Below, piece by piece: positions 7,239-17,639 of a stretch of 64,000 bases of DNA. The translations under genes and the position numbers were made by a program. A model generated the notes under the pieces. It saw nothing but the letters and a program-made list of their open reading frames with translations, was not told the origin of the DNA and made no database searches. Numbering within the stretch: position 1 is the first letter of the stretch; every line of letters starts with the position of its first letter. This stretch comes from JAGSPQ01 sp038206395 (GTDB lineage Bacteria; Myxococcota; Myxococcia; Myxococcales; Myxococcaceae). Location of the stretch: the NCBI GenBank assembly GCA_038206395.1, contig JBBRAX010000010.1, forward strand, positions 92,194 to 156,193, written 5' to 3'.

Positions 7239-8996
7239 GTGATTCCCGATTCCAAGATCGACGAGATCCGTGAGCGGATCGATCTCGTCGCGCTGATGAC
7301 CCGCCATGGGGTCGAGCTCAAGAAGTCGGGGCGCAGCTTCAAGGGGTGCTGTCCTTTCCATCAGGAAAAGACCCCCTCGTTCCACGTCTGGCCCGACGAG
7401 AAGCGCTTCAAGTGCTTCGGCTGCCAGGCGGGCGGCGATGCGTTCAGCTTCCTGCAGCGGTTGTTCGGCAAGCCCTTCGTCGAGGCGGTGCGAGACCTGG
7501 CGAAGGACGCGGGCGTCGACCTCGAGGAATCTACCGACCCGACCTTTCGCGACAAGGCGCAGATCAAGGACGCCACCGATGTCGCGGCCGAGCACTTCAA
7601 GTCGCGGCTATGGGACGCGGTGGCCGGCAAGCGCGCCCGCGAGTACCTGCTGAGCCGCGGCGTCACCGAAGACGTCGCGCGCGCGTTCGGGCTCGGCTGG
7701 GCGCCGCTGGCGTGGACGGAGCTCGCCGACAAGCTTCGCGAGCGCGGGCTGATTCCCGCCGGCGAGAAGTCGGGGCTCATCTCGGCCCGGGCTTCGGGCG
7801 GGCACTACGACATGTTCCGAGGGCGGCTGATCATCCCCATCCGCTCGCCGGAAGGCCGCACCATCGCTTTCGGCGGGCGGCTGCTCGAGGGCGACGACGG
7901 CCCCAAGTACCTGAACTCGCGCGAGTCGCTGCTCTACAACAAGAGCGACACCCTCTACGGGCTCGACCAGGCGCGCGACGAGGTGCGGAAGAAGAAGAGC
8001 GTCGTGCTGTGCGAGGGCTACTTCGACTGCATCGGCCTGCACCAGGCGGGGGTGAAGCAGGCCGTCGCGTTGTGCTCGACCGCGCTCACCCCGGGCCACA
8101 TGACGGCGCTGGCCCGCGCGGAAGCCAAAGAGCTGGTGCTGCTGCTCGATGGCGACGACGCGGGGCGAAAGGCGGTCGAACGGCTGGCGGCTCCGATTCT
8201 GGCGGCAGGGGGCAAGGCGCGGGTGGCCACGCTGCCCGACGGCGAAGATCCCGACACCTGGGCGCGAAAGGTGGGGGCCGAGGCGGTGCAAAAGCTGATC
8301 GAAACGGCGCCCCCGCTGACCCAGTGGTTGTTTCAGACCGTGCTCCCACAGGGCCCCACCTCGAGCTTCGAAGCAAAGATGGACGCGCTCGAACGCCTGC
8401 GCCCGATTGCCGCGGGGTTGCCGGTGGGCCTGATGCGGTCGGCCTTCTTCGGGGCGCTGGCAGCGACGATGGGGCTGCCAGCCGCCGAGCTTGAATCGAC
8501 GCTGAAAGGGAAGCCCGGGCAGGTCAGGGCTGTTCCCAAGCTGGTGTCGGCAGTCGAGGAAAAGCCCCCCGAAGAGTGGGAGGCGCTTTTTGCCGGCGCA
8601 GTGCTGCGGGACGTAAGACTGCTGCAGCGGGATCAGTTCCGGGCGGCCGATGACTTGAAGCACACCGGGCTGCGCAACCTGGTGGCGGCGCTTGGGTCGG
8701 GCAGCTCGAAGGAAGACGCCCTGTACGAGGCAAGCGAAGCGGTGAAGCGGGCGCTAGAAGACCTGGCGATTCGCAAGGCGCTGCCGGAAGACGTTTCAGG
8801 CCTGGAACAGGCCTTTCTCGTGGTTTGTCGAAGGCTGAAGCTGAGAGGAATCGATGAGCAGTTGGCCCGAATTGCCCGCGAGTTGGCCCAGGCGGGTGGC
8901 TCGAGCTCGGACCTGACGGATGAGTCGCGCGACCTGCTGTCGCAGCAAGCACAGCTGCTCGGACTCAAGCGGCAGATCCAGGCACAAAAAACCTGA
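7239..8996 (+). CDS. dnaG: DNA primase DnaG
   Basis: 585 residues, starting at a GTG 14 nt after yqeY. It makes RNA primers for replication. The N-terminal CHC2 zinc finger has C38, H41, C59 and C62 (CPFH … CFGC). The catalytic RNAP-basic region follows, then a TOPRIM domain with LCEGYFDCIGL and LLLDGDDAGRKA (acidic residues for metal binding, about 255-315). The C-terminal about 150 residues form the helicase-interacting helical domain and diverge from the E. coli type. It is followed 100 nt later by rpoD. Confidence 0.95.
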   Translation: MIPDSKIDEIRERIDLVALMTRHGVELKKSGRSFKGCCPFHQEKTPSFHVWPDEKRFKCFGCQAGGDAFSFLQRLFGKPFVEAVRDLAKDAGVDLEESTDPTFRDKAQIKDATDVAAEHFKSRLWDAVAGKRAREYLLSRGVTEDVARAFGLGWAPLAWTELADKLRERGLIPAGEKSGLISARASGGHYDMFRGRLIIPIRSPEGRTIAFGGRLLEGDDGPKYLNSRESLLYNKSDTLYGLDQARDEVRKKKSVVLCEGYFDCIGLHQAGVKQAVALCSTALTPGHMTALARAEAKELVLLLDGDDAGRKAVERLAAPILAAGGKARVATLPDGEDPDTWARKVGAEAVQKLIETAPPLTQWLFQTVLPQGPTSSFEAKMDALERLRPIAAGLPVGLMRSAFFGALAATMGLPAAELESTLKGKPGQVRAVPKLVSAVEEKPPEEWEALFAGAVLRDVRLLQRDQFRAADDLKHTGLRNLVAALGSGSSKEDALYEASEAVKRALEDLAIRKALPEDVSGLEQAFLVVCRRLKLRGIDEQLARIARELAQAGGSSSDLTDESRDLLSQQAQLLGLKRQIQAQKT

Positions 8997-9006
8997 TGTT
9001 CATTAT

Positions 9007-9036
9007 TTGAACTTTTCAACCGTTGTGGAGTAACAG
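9007..9036 (+). promoter_or_regulatory. Candidate sigma-70-type promoter upstream of rpoD
   Basis: TTGAAC (9007-9012), an 18-nt spacer and TAACAG (9031-9036) lie in the AT-richest part of the dnaG-rpoD gap. The match is moderate and the spacer slightly long. An internal promoter here would let rpoD be expressed apart from dnaG, as known in other bacteria. Confidence 0.35.
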
Positions 9037-9096
9037 CCGCGGATTCGTTTCCTGCAGCCCCTCTACGCGCGACCCAAAAGGCGGACCCCAAGCACC

Positions 9097-11244
<2,148 letters not shown>

Positions 11245-11988
11245 TCAGTTGAAGGTCACCCGCGGCGCGCCCGCTTCAGTCGGGCGCGCGGCGGCCAACC
11301 TCCGGCACTTGGCGACGACCTGCTGCGCGAGCAGCGGCGCCGCCTGCGCGAGGAGGCGTTTGCGAAGCTCTTCACTGCGGCGGTTCACCAGCGGCGGCGA
11401 GGTGGTCACGTCGCCGCGAATGCGCTCGTGCACCGTGAACAGAATGGTGCCCGTCTTCACGTCGAACAGCGTCGCCTCGAGCACGCCCGCCTGTTCCACC
11501 GTTTCGCCGGGCGCGAGGAAGGCGCCGAGAATGGTCGGGTACAGCGCAGCCCAGCCGTTGCTGCGCGACTCTTCGTTGAAGCGCTGGCGGTAGAGCAGCA
11601 GGTACTCGGTGCGGTACCGGCCGGCGAGCTCGCGAAGGCCCGCGACACCGCGATCGGTCGGCCAGTCGGTGGACACTTCGGTGGTGAGCTCGAAGAGGCC
11701 CGACTGTTCCAACGTGTCCGACACTTCGGCCGGCGTGGCCTCCTGCGGCACTTCACCATCGAGCTCGTAGCGGCTGGCGACGGGCACCACCCCCAGGCGG
11801 GCTCCGGCTTCGAGGAACACGGGCGACGCGAGGATGTCGCGCAGCTCGGCTTCCCCCACCGCCCCTTTGTCTCGGGCGAAGTGGTTCTCGGTGAGTGGCA
11901 TCGCCTCCATCACGGGCATGGCGGCGGGGCGGTGGGCGGAGCAGGCAGAGAAGACGATGGCAGCGATCAACGAAGCAGTGAGGCGCAT
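11245..11988 (-). CDS. Predicted lipoprotein of unknown function
   Basis: 247 residues. A short signal peptide ends in a lipobox (VFSAC, Cys about 16). The mature part has an alpha/beta pattern with a stretch LAGRYRTEYLLLYRQRF and GVLEATLFDVKTGTILFTVHERI, which resembles periplasmic lipoproteins that assemble beside TolB-like or GNA1162-like domains (resemblance only). ATG at 11988. The gene is convergent with rpoD and no terminator fits between them. Confidence 0.65.
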   Translation of the reverse strand: MRLTASLIAAIVFSACSAHRPAAMPVMEAMPLTENHFARDKGAVGEAELRDILASPVFLEAGARLGVVPVASRYELDGEVPQEATPAEVSDTLEQSGLFELTTEVSTDWPTDRGVAGLRELAGRYRTEYLLLYRQRFNEESRSNGWAALYPTILGAFLAPGETVEQAGVLEATLFDVKTGTILFTVHERIRGDVTTSPPLVNRRSEELRKRLLAQAAPLLAQQVVAKCRRLAAARPTEAGAPRVTFN

Positions 11989-12083
11989 GGGGTTCCCTCG
12001 GGAAGAAGAAGACGAGGGAAGAATCCAATAGGGTGGACCTGCGGCACTTCACGGCACGGGCAGGGGATCTTCATTTTTTCGTC

Positions 12084-12347
12084 ATGACCGAGTTCGAGAC
12101 GAAGGTGGCAGCGGTGGTGAAGGCGATTCCGCGTGGGCAGACGTTTTCGTACGCGCGGGTCGCGCTGTTCGCGGGGAAGCCCGGAGCGGCGCGTGGGGTG
12201 GCGCGCGCGCTGCGAGTGGCCAAAGGCCTGCCGTGGTGGCGGGTGATCCGGTCTGACGGGACGCTTGCCAGAGAAGTGGCCAGCGAGCAGGCGCGGCGGC
12301 TGAAGAAGGAAGGCGTCGAGGTGAAGGGCCGGCGGGTGGCGCGCTAG
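12084..12347 (+). CDS. Alkyltransferase-like (MGMT-family) DNA-binding protein
   Basis: 87 residues from ATG 12084, matching the DNA-binding domain of O6-alkylguanine-DNA alkyltransferase. It has IPRGQTFSYARVALFAG and ARGVARALRVAK, the helix-turn-helix with its Arg finger. The active-site PCHRV of MGMT is replaced by PWWRVI, so it cannot accept alkyl groups. Family members of this type (ATL) flag alkylated guanine for nucleotide excision repair. A GTG at 12033 would add 17 residues but gives an untypical leader. Its TAG overlaps the convergent gene's stop in CTAG. Confidence 0.8.
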   Translation: MTEFETKVAAVVKAIPRGQTFSYARVALFAGKPGAARGVARALRVAKGLPWWRVIRSDGTLAREVASEQARRLKKEGVEVKGRRVAR

Positions 12348-12778
12348 CGCTTCATCTTCGCCAGCTGCGCTTTTGCTTTGTCGTGAATCGCGTCGCCGCG
12401 CGGGGCGAGGTCCATCGCCTGCTCGAAGTTGCGTGCGGCGTCGTTGGGGCTGCTCTCGCGCAGCTCGAAGCCGAGCAGGTACGCGGCGCGGGCGCGATCG
12501 CGCATCTGGGTTTCCCACCCTTTCAGCTGTTCCTTCACCCGGGCCTGCAGCGCGGCGTCGTTGGGCGCGAGCTCGGCGGACTTCTTGTAGAGGCGAATCG
12601 CTTCGCCAGGGTGGTCGTCGCGAGAGAGCATCGCCTTCTGGAACAGGTCGTCGGCGTTGCCCACGTCTTCGGGCGGCAGCTCGGGGCCGGCATCCACTTC
12701 GGCGGCAGCGACGGGGGCGCCTTCCGCGGGCTTCCTGCAACCGGCGAGGACGAGCAGAACGAGAAGAAAGAGGCGCAT
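12344..12778 (-). CDS. TPR-like lipoprotein
   Basis: 144 residues from ATG 12778; an upstream in-frame start (12877) gives an Arg-rich leader and is rejected. The signal peptide ends LLVLAGC (lipobox Cys about 14), followed by an Ala/Pro linker. From about residue 45 there are TPR-like helix pairs (ADDLFQKAML…GEAIRLYKKSAELAPND and RAAYLLGFELRE…ARNFEQAMDLAPRG). It starts 8 nt after the FAD oxidoreductase gene and may be the last gene of the PKS operon, though no biosynthetic role is evident. Confidence 0.7.
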   Translation of the reverse strand: MRLFLLVLLVLAGCRKPAEGAPVAAAEVDAGPELPPEDVGNADDLFQKAMLSRDDHPGEAIRLYKKSAELAPNDAALQARVKEQLKGWETQMRDRARAAYLLGFELRESSPNDAARNFEQAMDLAPRGDAIHDKAKAQLAKMKR

Positions 12779-12786
12779 GGAGGCCG

Positions 12787-13890
12787 TCAGCGTACTGCCG
12801 CGGCGACGTGCCGCAACCCGGACTCGAACCACCGCGGGTGCGAGATGAGCTGGTTGATCACGAACCGCCGCAGCCACGGCCGGCGGGCGACCCAGACGAG
12901 GCGAGCGGCCTGGGCGGCGTAGGCGTCGAAGTCGGCGGCCACGGCGCGCTCATATGGCTCGAGGCTGGCGGCCGTGGCCCCCGCGGCGAGGGCCTTTGGC
13001 AGGCACGCGCCCAACGCAGCAGCGGCGGTGAAGCCAAGGGTCAACCCTTCCCCGGTGATCGCGTCGAGGTAGCCGGCCGAGTCGCCCAGCAGCACGAAGC
13101 GGTCTTTCACGCGGCGGGGCACGTCGTGGCGCAGCGGGCCGGCGCCTCGCACTGCGGAGTCAGGCGTCGCGTCCTGAAGGCGCCCGGCGATCGCCGGGAA
13201 GCGGGCGAGCAGCTCGGGGAAGCTGACCTTGTCGGGCAGCGCGCCGTCTTCCCAGAGGAAGGCGACCCCGATGCGGTTCTTCCCAGCCGGCGTGATGTAC
13301 GCCTCGGCGCCGTTGGCGAAATGCACCTCGACGCGAGGGCCCCAGGGCGCACAGACGAAGTGCTGGCGAAGGCCGAAGCGAATCGCTCCGGTGTGCGGCA
13401 CTTCCATGTTCTCGGCTTTGCGCAGCGGCGAGTGAAGGCCGTCGGCCGCGACGAGCAACTTCGCCTCGAGCTCGCGGGAGTCGGTGTCGAGCCGCACCCC
13501 ACCCGGCTCGATCGTATGGCTGCGCAGCGCGCTTCCTTCGAGCAGCTCGACCCCGGCATCGCGCGCGGCGTCGACCATTGCCTGGGCGAGCGCGAGGCGC
13601 CGAATGCCGAGGCCTCCTGGAACAGGCAGGCGGCCTTCGACGTAGCGCCCGTCTTCCTGCACGTAGCGAATCGTCTCGAAGGGCGAGCAGTCGTCGGCCG
13701 AGATGCGGGCGCTGACGCCGAGGCGCTGAAGCGCGGTGAGCCCTGCGGGCATCAGGCCTTCACCGCACGCCTTGTCGACCGGCAGCGGGTGGCGCTCGAG
13801 GACGACGACAGAACAGCCGGCGCGGCGGGCCTCGAGGGCGGCGGCGAGCCCAGCGGGGCCCCCTCCGACGATCGCCACGTCCCAGATCAT
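12787..13890 (-). CDS. FAD-dependent oxidoreductase (geranylgeranyl reductase/hydroxylase-like) of the PKS operon
   Basis: 367 residues, group A flavoprotein. The N-terminal dinucleotide fold VAIVGGGPAGLAAALEARRAG ends in the FAD-ribose acid (VLERH, about 27-33). KACGEGLMPAG near residue 41 is typical of geranylgeranyl-reductase-like flavoenzymes, and the second FAD motif is FVLLGDSAGYLDAITGEGL (about 265-283). It starts by ATGA overlap with the fatty acyl-AMP ligase gene. In Streptomyces srs clusters a flavoprotein hydroxylates alkylresorcinols to quinones; the same job is inferred here. Confidence 0.8.
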   Translation of the reverse strand: MIWDVAIVGGGPAGLAAALEARRAGCSVVVLERHPLPVDKACGEGLMPAGLTALQRLGVSARISADDCSPFETIRYVQEDGRYVEGRLPVPGGLGIRRLALAQAMVDAARDAGVELLEGSALRSHTIEPGGVRLDTDSRELEAKLLVAADGLHSPLRKAENMEVPHTGAIRFGLRQHFVCAPWGPRVEVHFANGAEAYITPAGKNRIGVAFLWEDGALPDKVSFPELLARFPAIAGRLQDATPDSAVRGAGPLRHDVPRRVKDRFVLLGDSAGYLDAITGEGLTLGFTAAAALGACLPKALAAGATAASLEPYERAVAADFDAYAAQAARLVWVARRPWLRRFVINQLISHPRWFESGLRHVAAAVR

Positions 13891-15650
13891 GCGCCGAGCT
13901 TGCGGCGCGCGTGGGCCAGGGCCGACTTCGCCATCTCGCCACCGACCGAGAGAAGGTTGACCGGCTTCGGAGCGGCCAGCTGCCCCGCGAGGTACTGCCG
14001 CAGCGCCTCGGCGTGGCGAAGCTTCCCGCTGCTGGTCCGCGGCAACGTCCCGGGCGCGAGCACCACCACCGTGTGCGGACGAATGCCGGTGCGGGCAGAG
14101 ATGGCGGAAGCGATCTGGTCGGCAAGGTCAGAGGGTGGCGCGTCGCCCTGCTCGGCGAGGATCAGCAGCGCTTCGTCCTGCGAGTCGGGGGCGATGAAGC
14201 CACACGCGACTGCGCAGCCGGTGCGAACTCCGGCAACCGACTCGAGGCACTCTTCGAATTCCTGAGGAGCGTGGTTGGCGCCGCGGATGATGATGATGTC
14301 CTTGGCGCGACCGCACAGGTACAGCTGGCCGGCGTCGGTGAAGCCGAGATCTCCCGTGTCGAGCCAGCCGTCTTTCAGCGCGCGCGCGGTGGCGTCGGGG
14401 TTGGCGAAATACTCCTTCATCAGGAAGGGGCCCTTGGCGAAGACGTTGCCAACCTGCTTCTCATCGAGCACCGCGCCGGCGTCGCTGCGAATCTCGAGCT
14501 CACAGCCGGGCACCGCGCAGCCGACAGAGACCAACGCACGCGTGCCGGCGACGACTTCACGCTTCTCGGCCAGCACCTGCGCGTCGATGAAGGCCACCGC
14601 CTTCTCGCCCTTCGCCGGCGTGAAGCTCACCGCGAGCGCCGCCTCGGACAACCCGTAGACGGGCATCAGCGCCTCGCGGCGAAAGCCGTAGCGGCCGAAG
14701 CGTTCACAGAAGCGATTCATCACCTCGGCAGAGATCGGCTCGGCGCCGTTGAGCGCGTACGTCCAATGCGAGAGGTCGACGCCTTCGAGCTCTTCGTCGC
14801 GCACGCGCTTGAGGCACAAGCCGTACGCAAAGTTCGGAGCGGGAGAGATCGTCGCCTGGTGCCGCGACAGCGCGCGCAGCCAGATGGAAGGCTTCGCGAG
14901 AAACGCTTCGGGCGGCAGCAGCACGAGATCGCCGGGCGCGTACATCGCCTCGAGCAGACAGCCGATGAGGCCCATGTCGTGGTACAGCGGCAGCCACGAG
15001 ACGCCCTTCTCTCTCGTGCCGGGCTGCTCGACCAGCAGCGCGCGCAGCGAGGCGAGCTGGGCGACCAACGCCAAGTGGGTCAGCGCCACCGGCTTCGGGT
15101 CCACCGTCGAGCCCGATGAGAACTGAATCAGCCCCAGCATGTCGGGCGTGACGTCGACGGCCAGCGCGTCGTGCGCGTCGTCCATGACTTCGGTGACGGT
15201 GGGGCAGCCGAGTGCAGGCCGCGCGAGCTCGACGGCCTTGCCGAGCAGCAGGCGGATCCGGCGATCAGTGAGGACGAGCTTCGCTCCGGCGATCTGCAGC
15301 ATCCGGCCGGTGGTGCGGGCGTACTCGTCCATGCGGCCGAGGCGCACGGGCGGGTAGAGCGGCACGGGCACGGCCCCGGCGAGCAGCGTGCCGAAAAACG
15401 CATCCATGAAGTCCGCGCCCGTCGGCAGCACCATCGCCACGCGATCGCCTCTGACGACGCCGAGCTTCGCGAGCGCTGCGGCCATTCGCTGCGCGCGCGC
15501 TTGCAGCTCGGCCCAGGTCAGGCGCGTCTCGACTTCTCGCGCATCGACGAGGAAGAGCCCGAGGTCGGTCGAGGCGGCGTGGGCGAGCGTGGCGTTGAGC
15601 GTCGAGAACTTCGGCGCGGCCAACGGCTGCCCGACGAGGCGCGCCTTCAA
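13887..15650 (-). CDS. Fatty acyl-AMP ligase (FAAL)
   Basis: 587 residues, ANL superfamily adenylating enzyme. Visible motifs are the P-loop FSSGSTVDPKPVALTH (about 175-190), YHDMGLIG, YGLSEAALAVSF (A5), and GWLDTGDLGF (A7). The YPP…R…YARTTGRML segment and the length are typical of FAALs, which activate long fatty acids as acyl-AMP and load them on an ACP rather than CoA. The start is a TTG overlapping the ACP stop (TTGA). With the adjacent ACP it probably supplies the starter acyl chain for the type III PKS. Confidence 0.85.
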   Translation of the reverse strand: MKARLVGQPLAAPKFSTLNATLAHAASTDLGLFLVDAREVETRLTWAELQARAQRMAAALAKLGVVRGDRVAMVLPTGADFMDAFFGTLLAGAVPVPLYPPVRLGRMDEYARTTGRMLQIAGAKLVLTDRRIRLLLGKAVELARPALGCPTVTEVMDDAHDALAVDVTPDMLGLIQFSSGSTVDPKPVALTHLALVAQLASLRALLVEQPGTREKGVSWLPLYHDMGLIGCLLEAMYAPGDLVLLPPEAFLAKPSIWLRALSRHQATISPAPNFAYGLCLKRVRDEELEGVDLSHWTYALNGAEPISAEVMNRFCERFGRYGFRREALMPVYGLSEAALAVSFTPAKGEKAVAFIDAQVLAEKREVVAGTRALVSVGCAVPGCELEIRSDAGAVLDEKQVGNVFAKGPFLMKEYFANPDATARALKDGWLDTGDLGFTDAGQLYLCGRAKDIIIIRGANHAPQEFEECLESVAGVRTGCAVACGFIAPDSQDEALLILAEQGDAPPSDLADQIASAISARTGIRPHTVVVLAPGTLPRTSSGKLRHAEALRQYLAGQLAAPKPVNLLSVGGEMAKSALAHARRKLGA

Positions 15651-15901
15651 GCGGATTCTCGGACGCGCTGGACGACGAGCTTCACCAGATCGCCGACGGT
15701 GGTGATCTGCCCGCCGTCTTCTTCCTGCAGCTTCACGCGAAAGCGGTTCTCGAGGCCGACCGCGACGACGATCATCGCCATCGAGTCGAGGTGGAGGTCT
15801 TCGTTGAGGCGCGCCGCGGCGGTGACGTCGCCGCTGAACTCGAGGTCCGTGCGCGCGATGCGGCGAATCTCTTCCAGCACCTGTTCGGCGAGGTCAGCCA
15901 C
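15647..15901 (-). CDS. Acyl carrier protein
   Basis: 84 residues, standard ACP size. The phosphopantetheine attachment Ser is S40 in the motif DLHLDSMAM; flanking helices fit the four-helix ACP fold. GTG start at 15901 lies inside the end of the methyltransferase gene (8-bp overlap) and its stop overlaps the FAAL start. The pairing indicates it receives acyl groups from the FAAL and hands them to the type III PKS; the handover is inferred. Confidence 0.88.
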   Translation of the reverse strand: MADLAEQVLEEIRRIARTDLEFSGDVTAAARLNEDLHLDSMAMIVVAVGLENRFRVKLQEEDGGQITTVGDLVKLVVQRVRESA

Positions 15902-16460
15902 CCTTGCCTCCGCCGGGGATGAACCGGCTCTTGCCCGCGAAGGCTTCCTGCCAGCGATCGCCCAGGGCCTTCTCTTCCGCGCGGATGCGAACGGCGAGCA
16001 GCATTGCGTTGCCGATCGAGAACACGGCGGCGGTGATCCAGTTTCCGTAGATCAGCGGCACGGCGAGCAGCTCGATCACGACGGCGACGTAGTTCGGGTG
16101 CTTGATGAAGCGGTAGGGGCCGGTGGTGACGGGCGCCGATCCCGGCATCACGATCACCCGCGTGTTCCACTTCTCGCCCAGCGTCGAGATCGCCCAATAC
16201 CGAAGCGCCTGCGCGACGAGCGCGAAGGCGAGCGCGATCAGCCCTGTCACGCCAGGCTCGGCGCGATCCAGGAGCCACGGCTCGGCCACGCAGGCCACCA
16301 GAAACGCGGTGTGGAAGACCGTCATCACCCGGTAGTGGCGAATGCCGACTTCGAGCGCTCCGTTCGCGAAGGCCTTCGCCGCGTTCCGCTGGGAAAGCTT
16401 GAGCTCGTAGAGCCTCTCGATCGCGAGCAGCGCGACGAAGCCGGTATAGGCCCAGAGCAT
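15894..16460 (-). CDS. ICMT-family methyltransferase of the PKS operon
   Basis: 188 residues with about four to five membrane helices. The C-terminal half has the isoprenylcysteine carboxyl-methyltransferase signature: TTGPYRFIKHPNYVAVVIE (about 112-130) followed by a basic RIRAEEKAL…W stretch that binds S-adenosylmethionine. Beside type III PKSs this family O-methylates alkylresorcinols or alkylpyrones (SrsB in Streptomyces griseus). The ATG at 16460 overlaps the PKS TGA (TGATG); two GTG codons just upstream are alternative starts. Confidence 0.85.
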   Translation of the reverse strand: MLWAYTGFVALLAIERLYELKLSQRNAAKAFANGALEVGIRHYRVMTVFHTAFLVACVAEPWLLDRAEPGVTGLIALAFALVAQALRYWAISTLGEKWNTRVIVMPGSAPVTTGPYRFIKHPNYVAVVIELLAVPLIYGNWITAAVFSIGNAMLLAVRIRAEEKALGDRWQEAFAGKSRFIPGGGKGG

Positions 16461-17515
16461 CACCACTGCAGCAGCACCAGCTCGGCGCAGAAGCCGGGCC
16501 CCATCGCCATCAAGAGCCCGAGCTCACCCGGCTTCGGCTCGCCGCTGTCGAGCAGCTCTGACAGCACGTGGAGCACCGAGGCCGACGAGAGGTTGCCGAC
16601 GTCGCGCAGCGATTTCCACGAGCGGGCCAGCGCGTCCTTCGGCAGCTCGAGCGCGGACTCGAAAGCCTTCAGCACCTTCGGCCCGCCGGTGTGGGCGACC
16701 CAGTGTTTGATCTTCGAGCGGTCGAGGCCCTGCGTCTTGAGGAACGTGTCGACGTTGTTGCGAATGTGGCCGGTGACGAGGTCGGGCACTTTGGCCGAGA
16801 GGACGACCTTGAAGCCGCCGTCGACGAAGTCCCAGCCCATCGTGCGTTCGGTGTCCGGGTAGAAGATCGAGCGGGTCGCCACCACCGCGGGGCCGTGGGT
16901 CGAGACATCGGCCCCGGACATGATCAACGCCGCGGCCCCGTCGCCGAAGAGGCCTGACGAGATGATGTTGGGAATCGACAGGTCTTCGCGCTGCAGGGTC
17001 AGCGAGCAGAGCTCGACGGAAAGAAGGAGGGCGTGGTGCGTGGGGAAGGCGCGCAGGTAGTCCGAGACGCGGGCAGTGCCGGCGGCTCCGGCGACGCAGC
17101 CGAGGCCGAAGATCGGGGTGCGCTTGATGTCTTCGCGAAGCTTGAGGCGGTTGACGAGGCGGGCGTCGATCGACGGCGTCGCGAGGCCGGTGACGCTGAC
17201 GAAGTAGATCGCGTCGAGGTCCGAAGGCTTCAGGCCGCCCTTCTTCAGCGCGTCCAGCACCACCTGCTCGCCGAGGTCGACGGACGCCTTGATCCACGCG
17301 TCGTTGCGCTGCGCGAAGCTGGTCAGCCCCGGGTACTGGTCGAGCGGCAGCGCAAGGTGCCGGCCTTCGACGCCGACCGCGCGGTGAAGCTGCTCGAGGC
17401 GGTCGAGGTTGAAGTGCTCCTTCGCCCACTGCGCGCGAAACGCCTCGATCAGGCGCTCTTGCGACGCGTAGTGGGGAGGCACGCCCCGGGCGACTGTTCG
17501 CAAGCGCGGGTGCAT
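16460..17515 (-). CDS. Type III polyketide synthase (chalcone synthase-like)
   Basis: 351 residues from ATG 17515; in-frame starts at 17545 and 17563 are possible, none with a clear ribosome site. The catalytic triad is visible: C140 in GLGCVAGAAG, H275 in WVAHTGGP and N308 in VGNLSSAS. The homodimeric enzyme extends an acyl starter with malonyl-CoA and cyclises it without an integral ACP. First gene of the overlapping string PKS-methyltransferase-ACP-FAAL-flavoenzyme; the FAAL suggests a long fatty starter, hence an alkylresorcinol or alkylpyrone product. It is divergent from the tRNA-Ile2 gene. Confidence 0.9.
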   Translation of the reverse strand: MHPRLRTVARGVPPHYASQERLIEAFRAQWAKEHFNLDRLEQLHRAVGVEGRHLALPLDQYPGLTSFAQRNDAWIKASVDLGEQVVLDALKKGGLKPSDLDAIYFVSVTGLATPSIDARLVNRLKLREDIKRTPIFGLGCVAGAAGTARVSDYLRAFPTHHALLLSVELCSLTLQREDLSIPNIISSGLFGDGAAALIMSGADVSTHGPAVVATRSIFYPDTERTMGWDFVDGGFKVVLSAKVPDLVTGHIRNNVDTFLKTQGLDRSKIKHWVAHTGGPKVLKAFESALELPKDALARSWKSLRDVGNLSSASVLHVLSELLDSGEPKPGELGLLMAMGPGFCAELVLLQW

Positions 17516-17566
17516 GGTGACAGGGGTAACAGAGGCTATAAGCATCCGCGAGTCCCTTTTCACGAA

Positions 17567-17639
17567 GGGCCCTTAGCTCAGCGGTCAGAGCTGTCGGCTC
17601 ATAACCGATTGGTCCCTGGTTCGAATCCAGGAGGGCCCA
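17567..17639 (+). tRNA. ileX: tRNA-Ile2 (anticodon CAT, lysidine-modified type)
   Basis: All arms pair: acceptor GGGCCCT/AGGGCCC, D stem GCTC/GAGC, anticodon stem GTCGG/CCGAT with loop CTCATAA, and T stem CCTGG/CCAGG with loop TTCGAAT; discriminator A, and no CCA is encoded. The CAT anticodon could mean Met, but GGCCCCTTAGCTCAG-like 5' half and the CTCATAA loop match bacterial tRNA-Ile2, in which TilS makes lysidine at C34 to read AUA. The 3' part from 17596 on is the att core of the adjoining integrative element. Confidence 0.92.

Noticed and set aside
17567..17639. Elongator or initiator tRNA-Met
   Set aside because: The anticodon is CAT, but the body matches the tRNA-Ile2 pattern and lacks the unpaired first base and three-GC stem of initiator Met.
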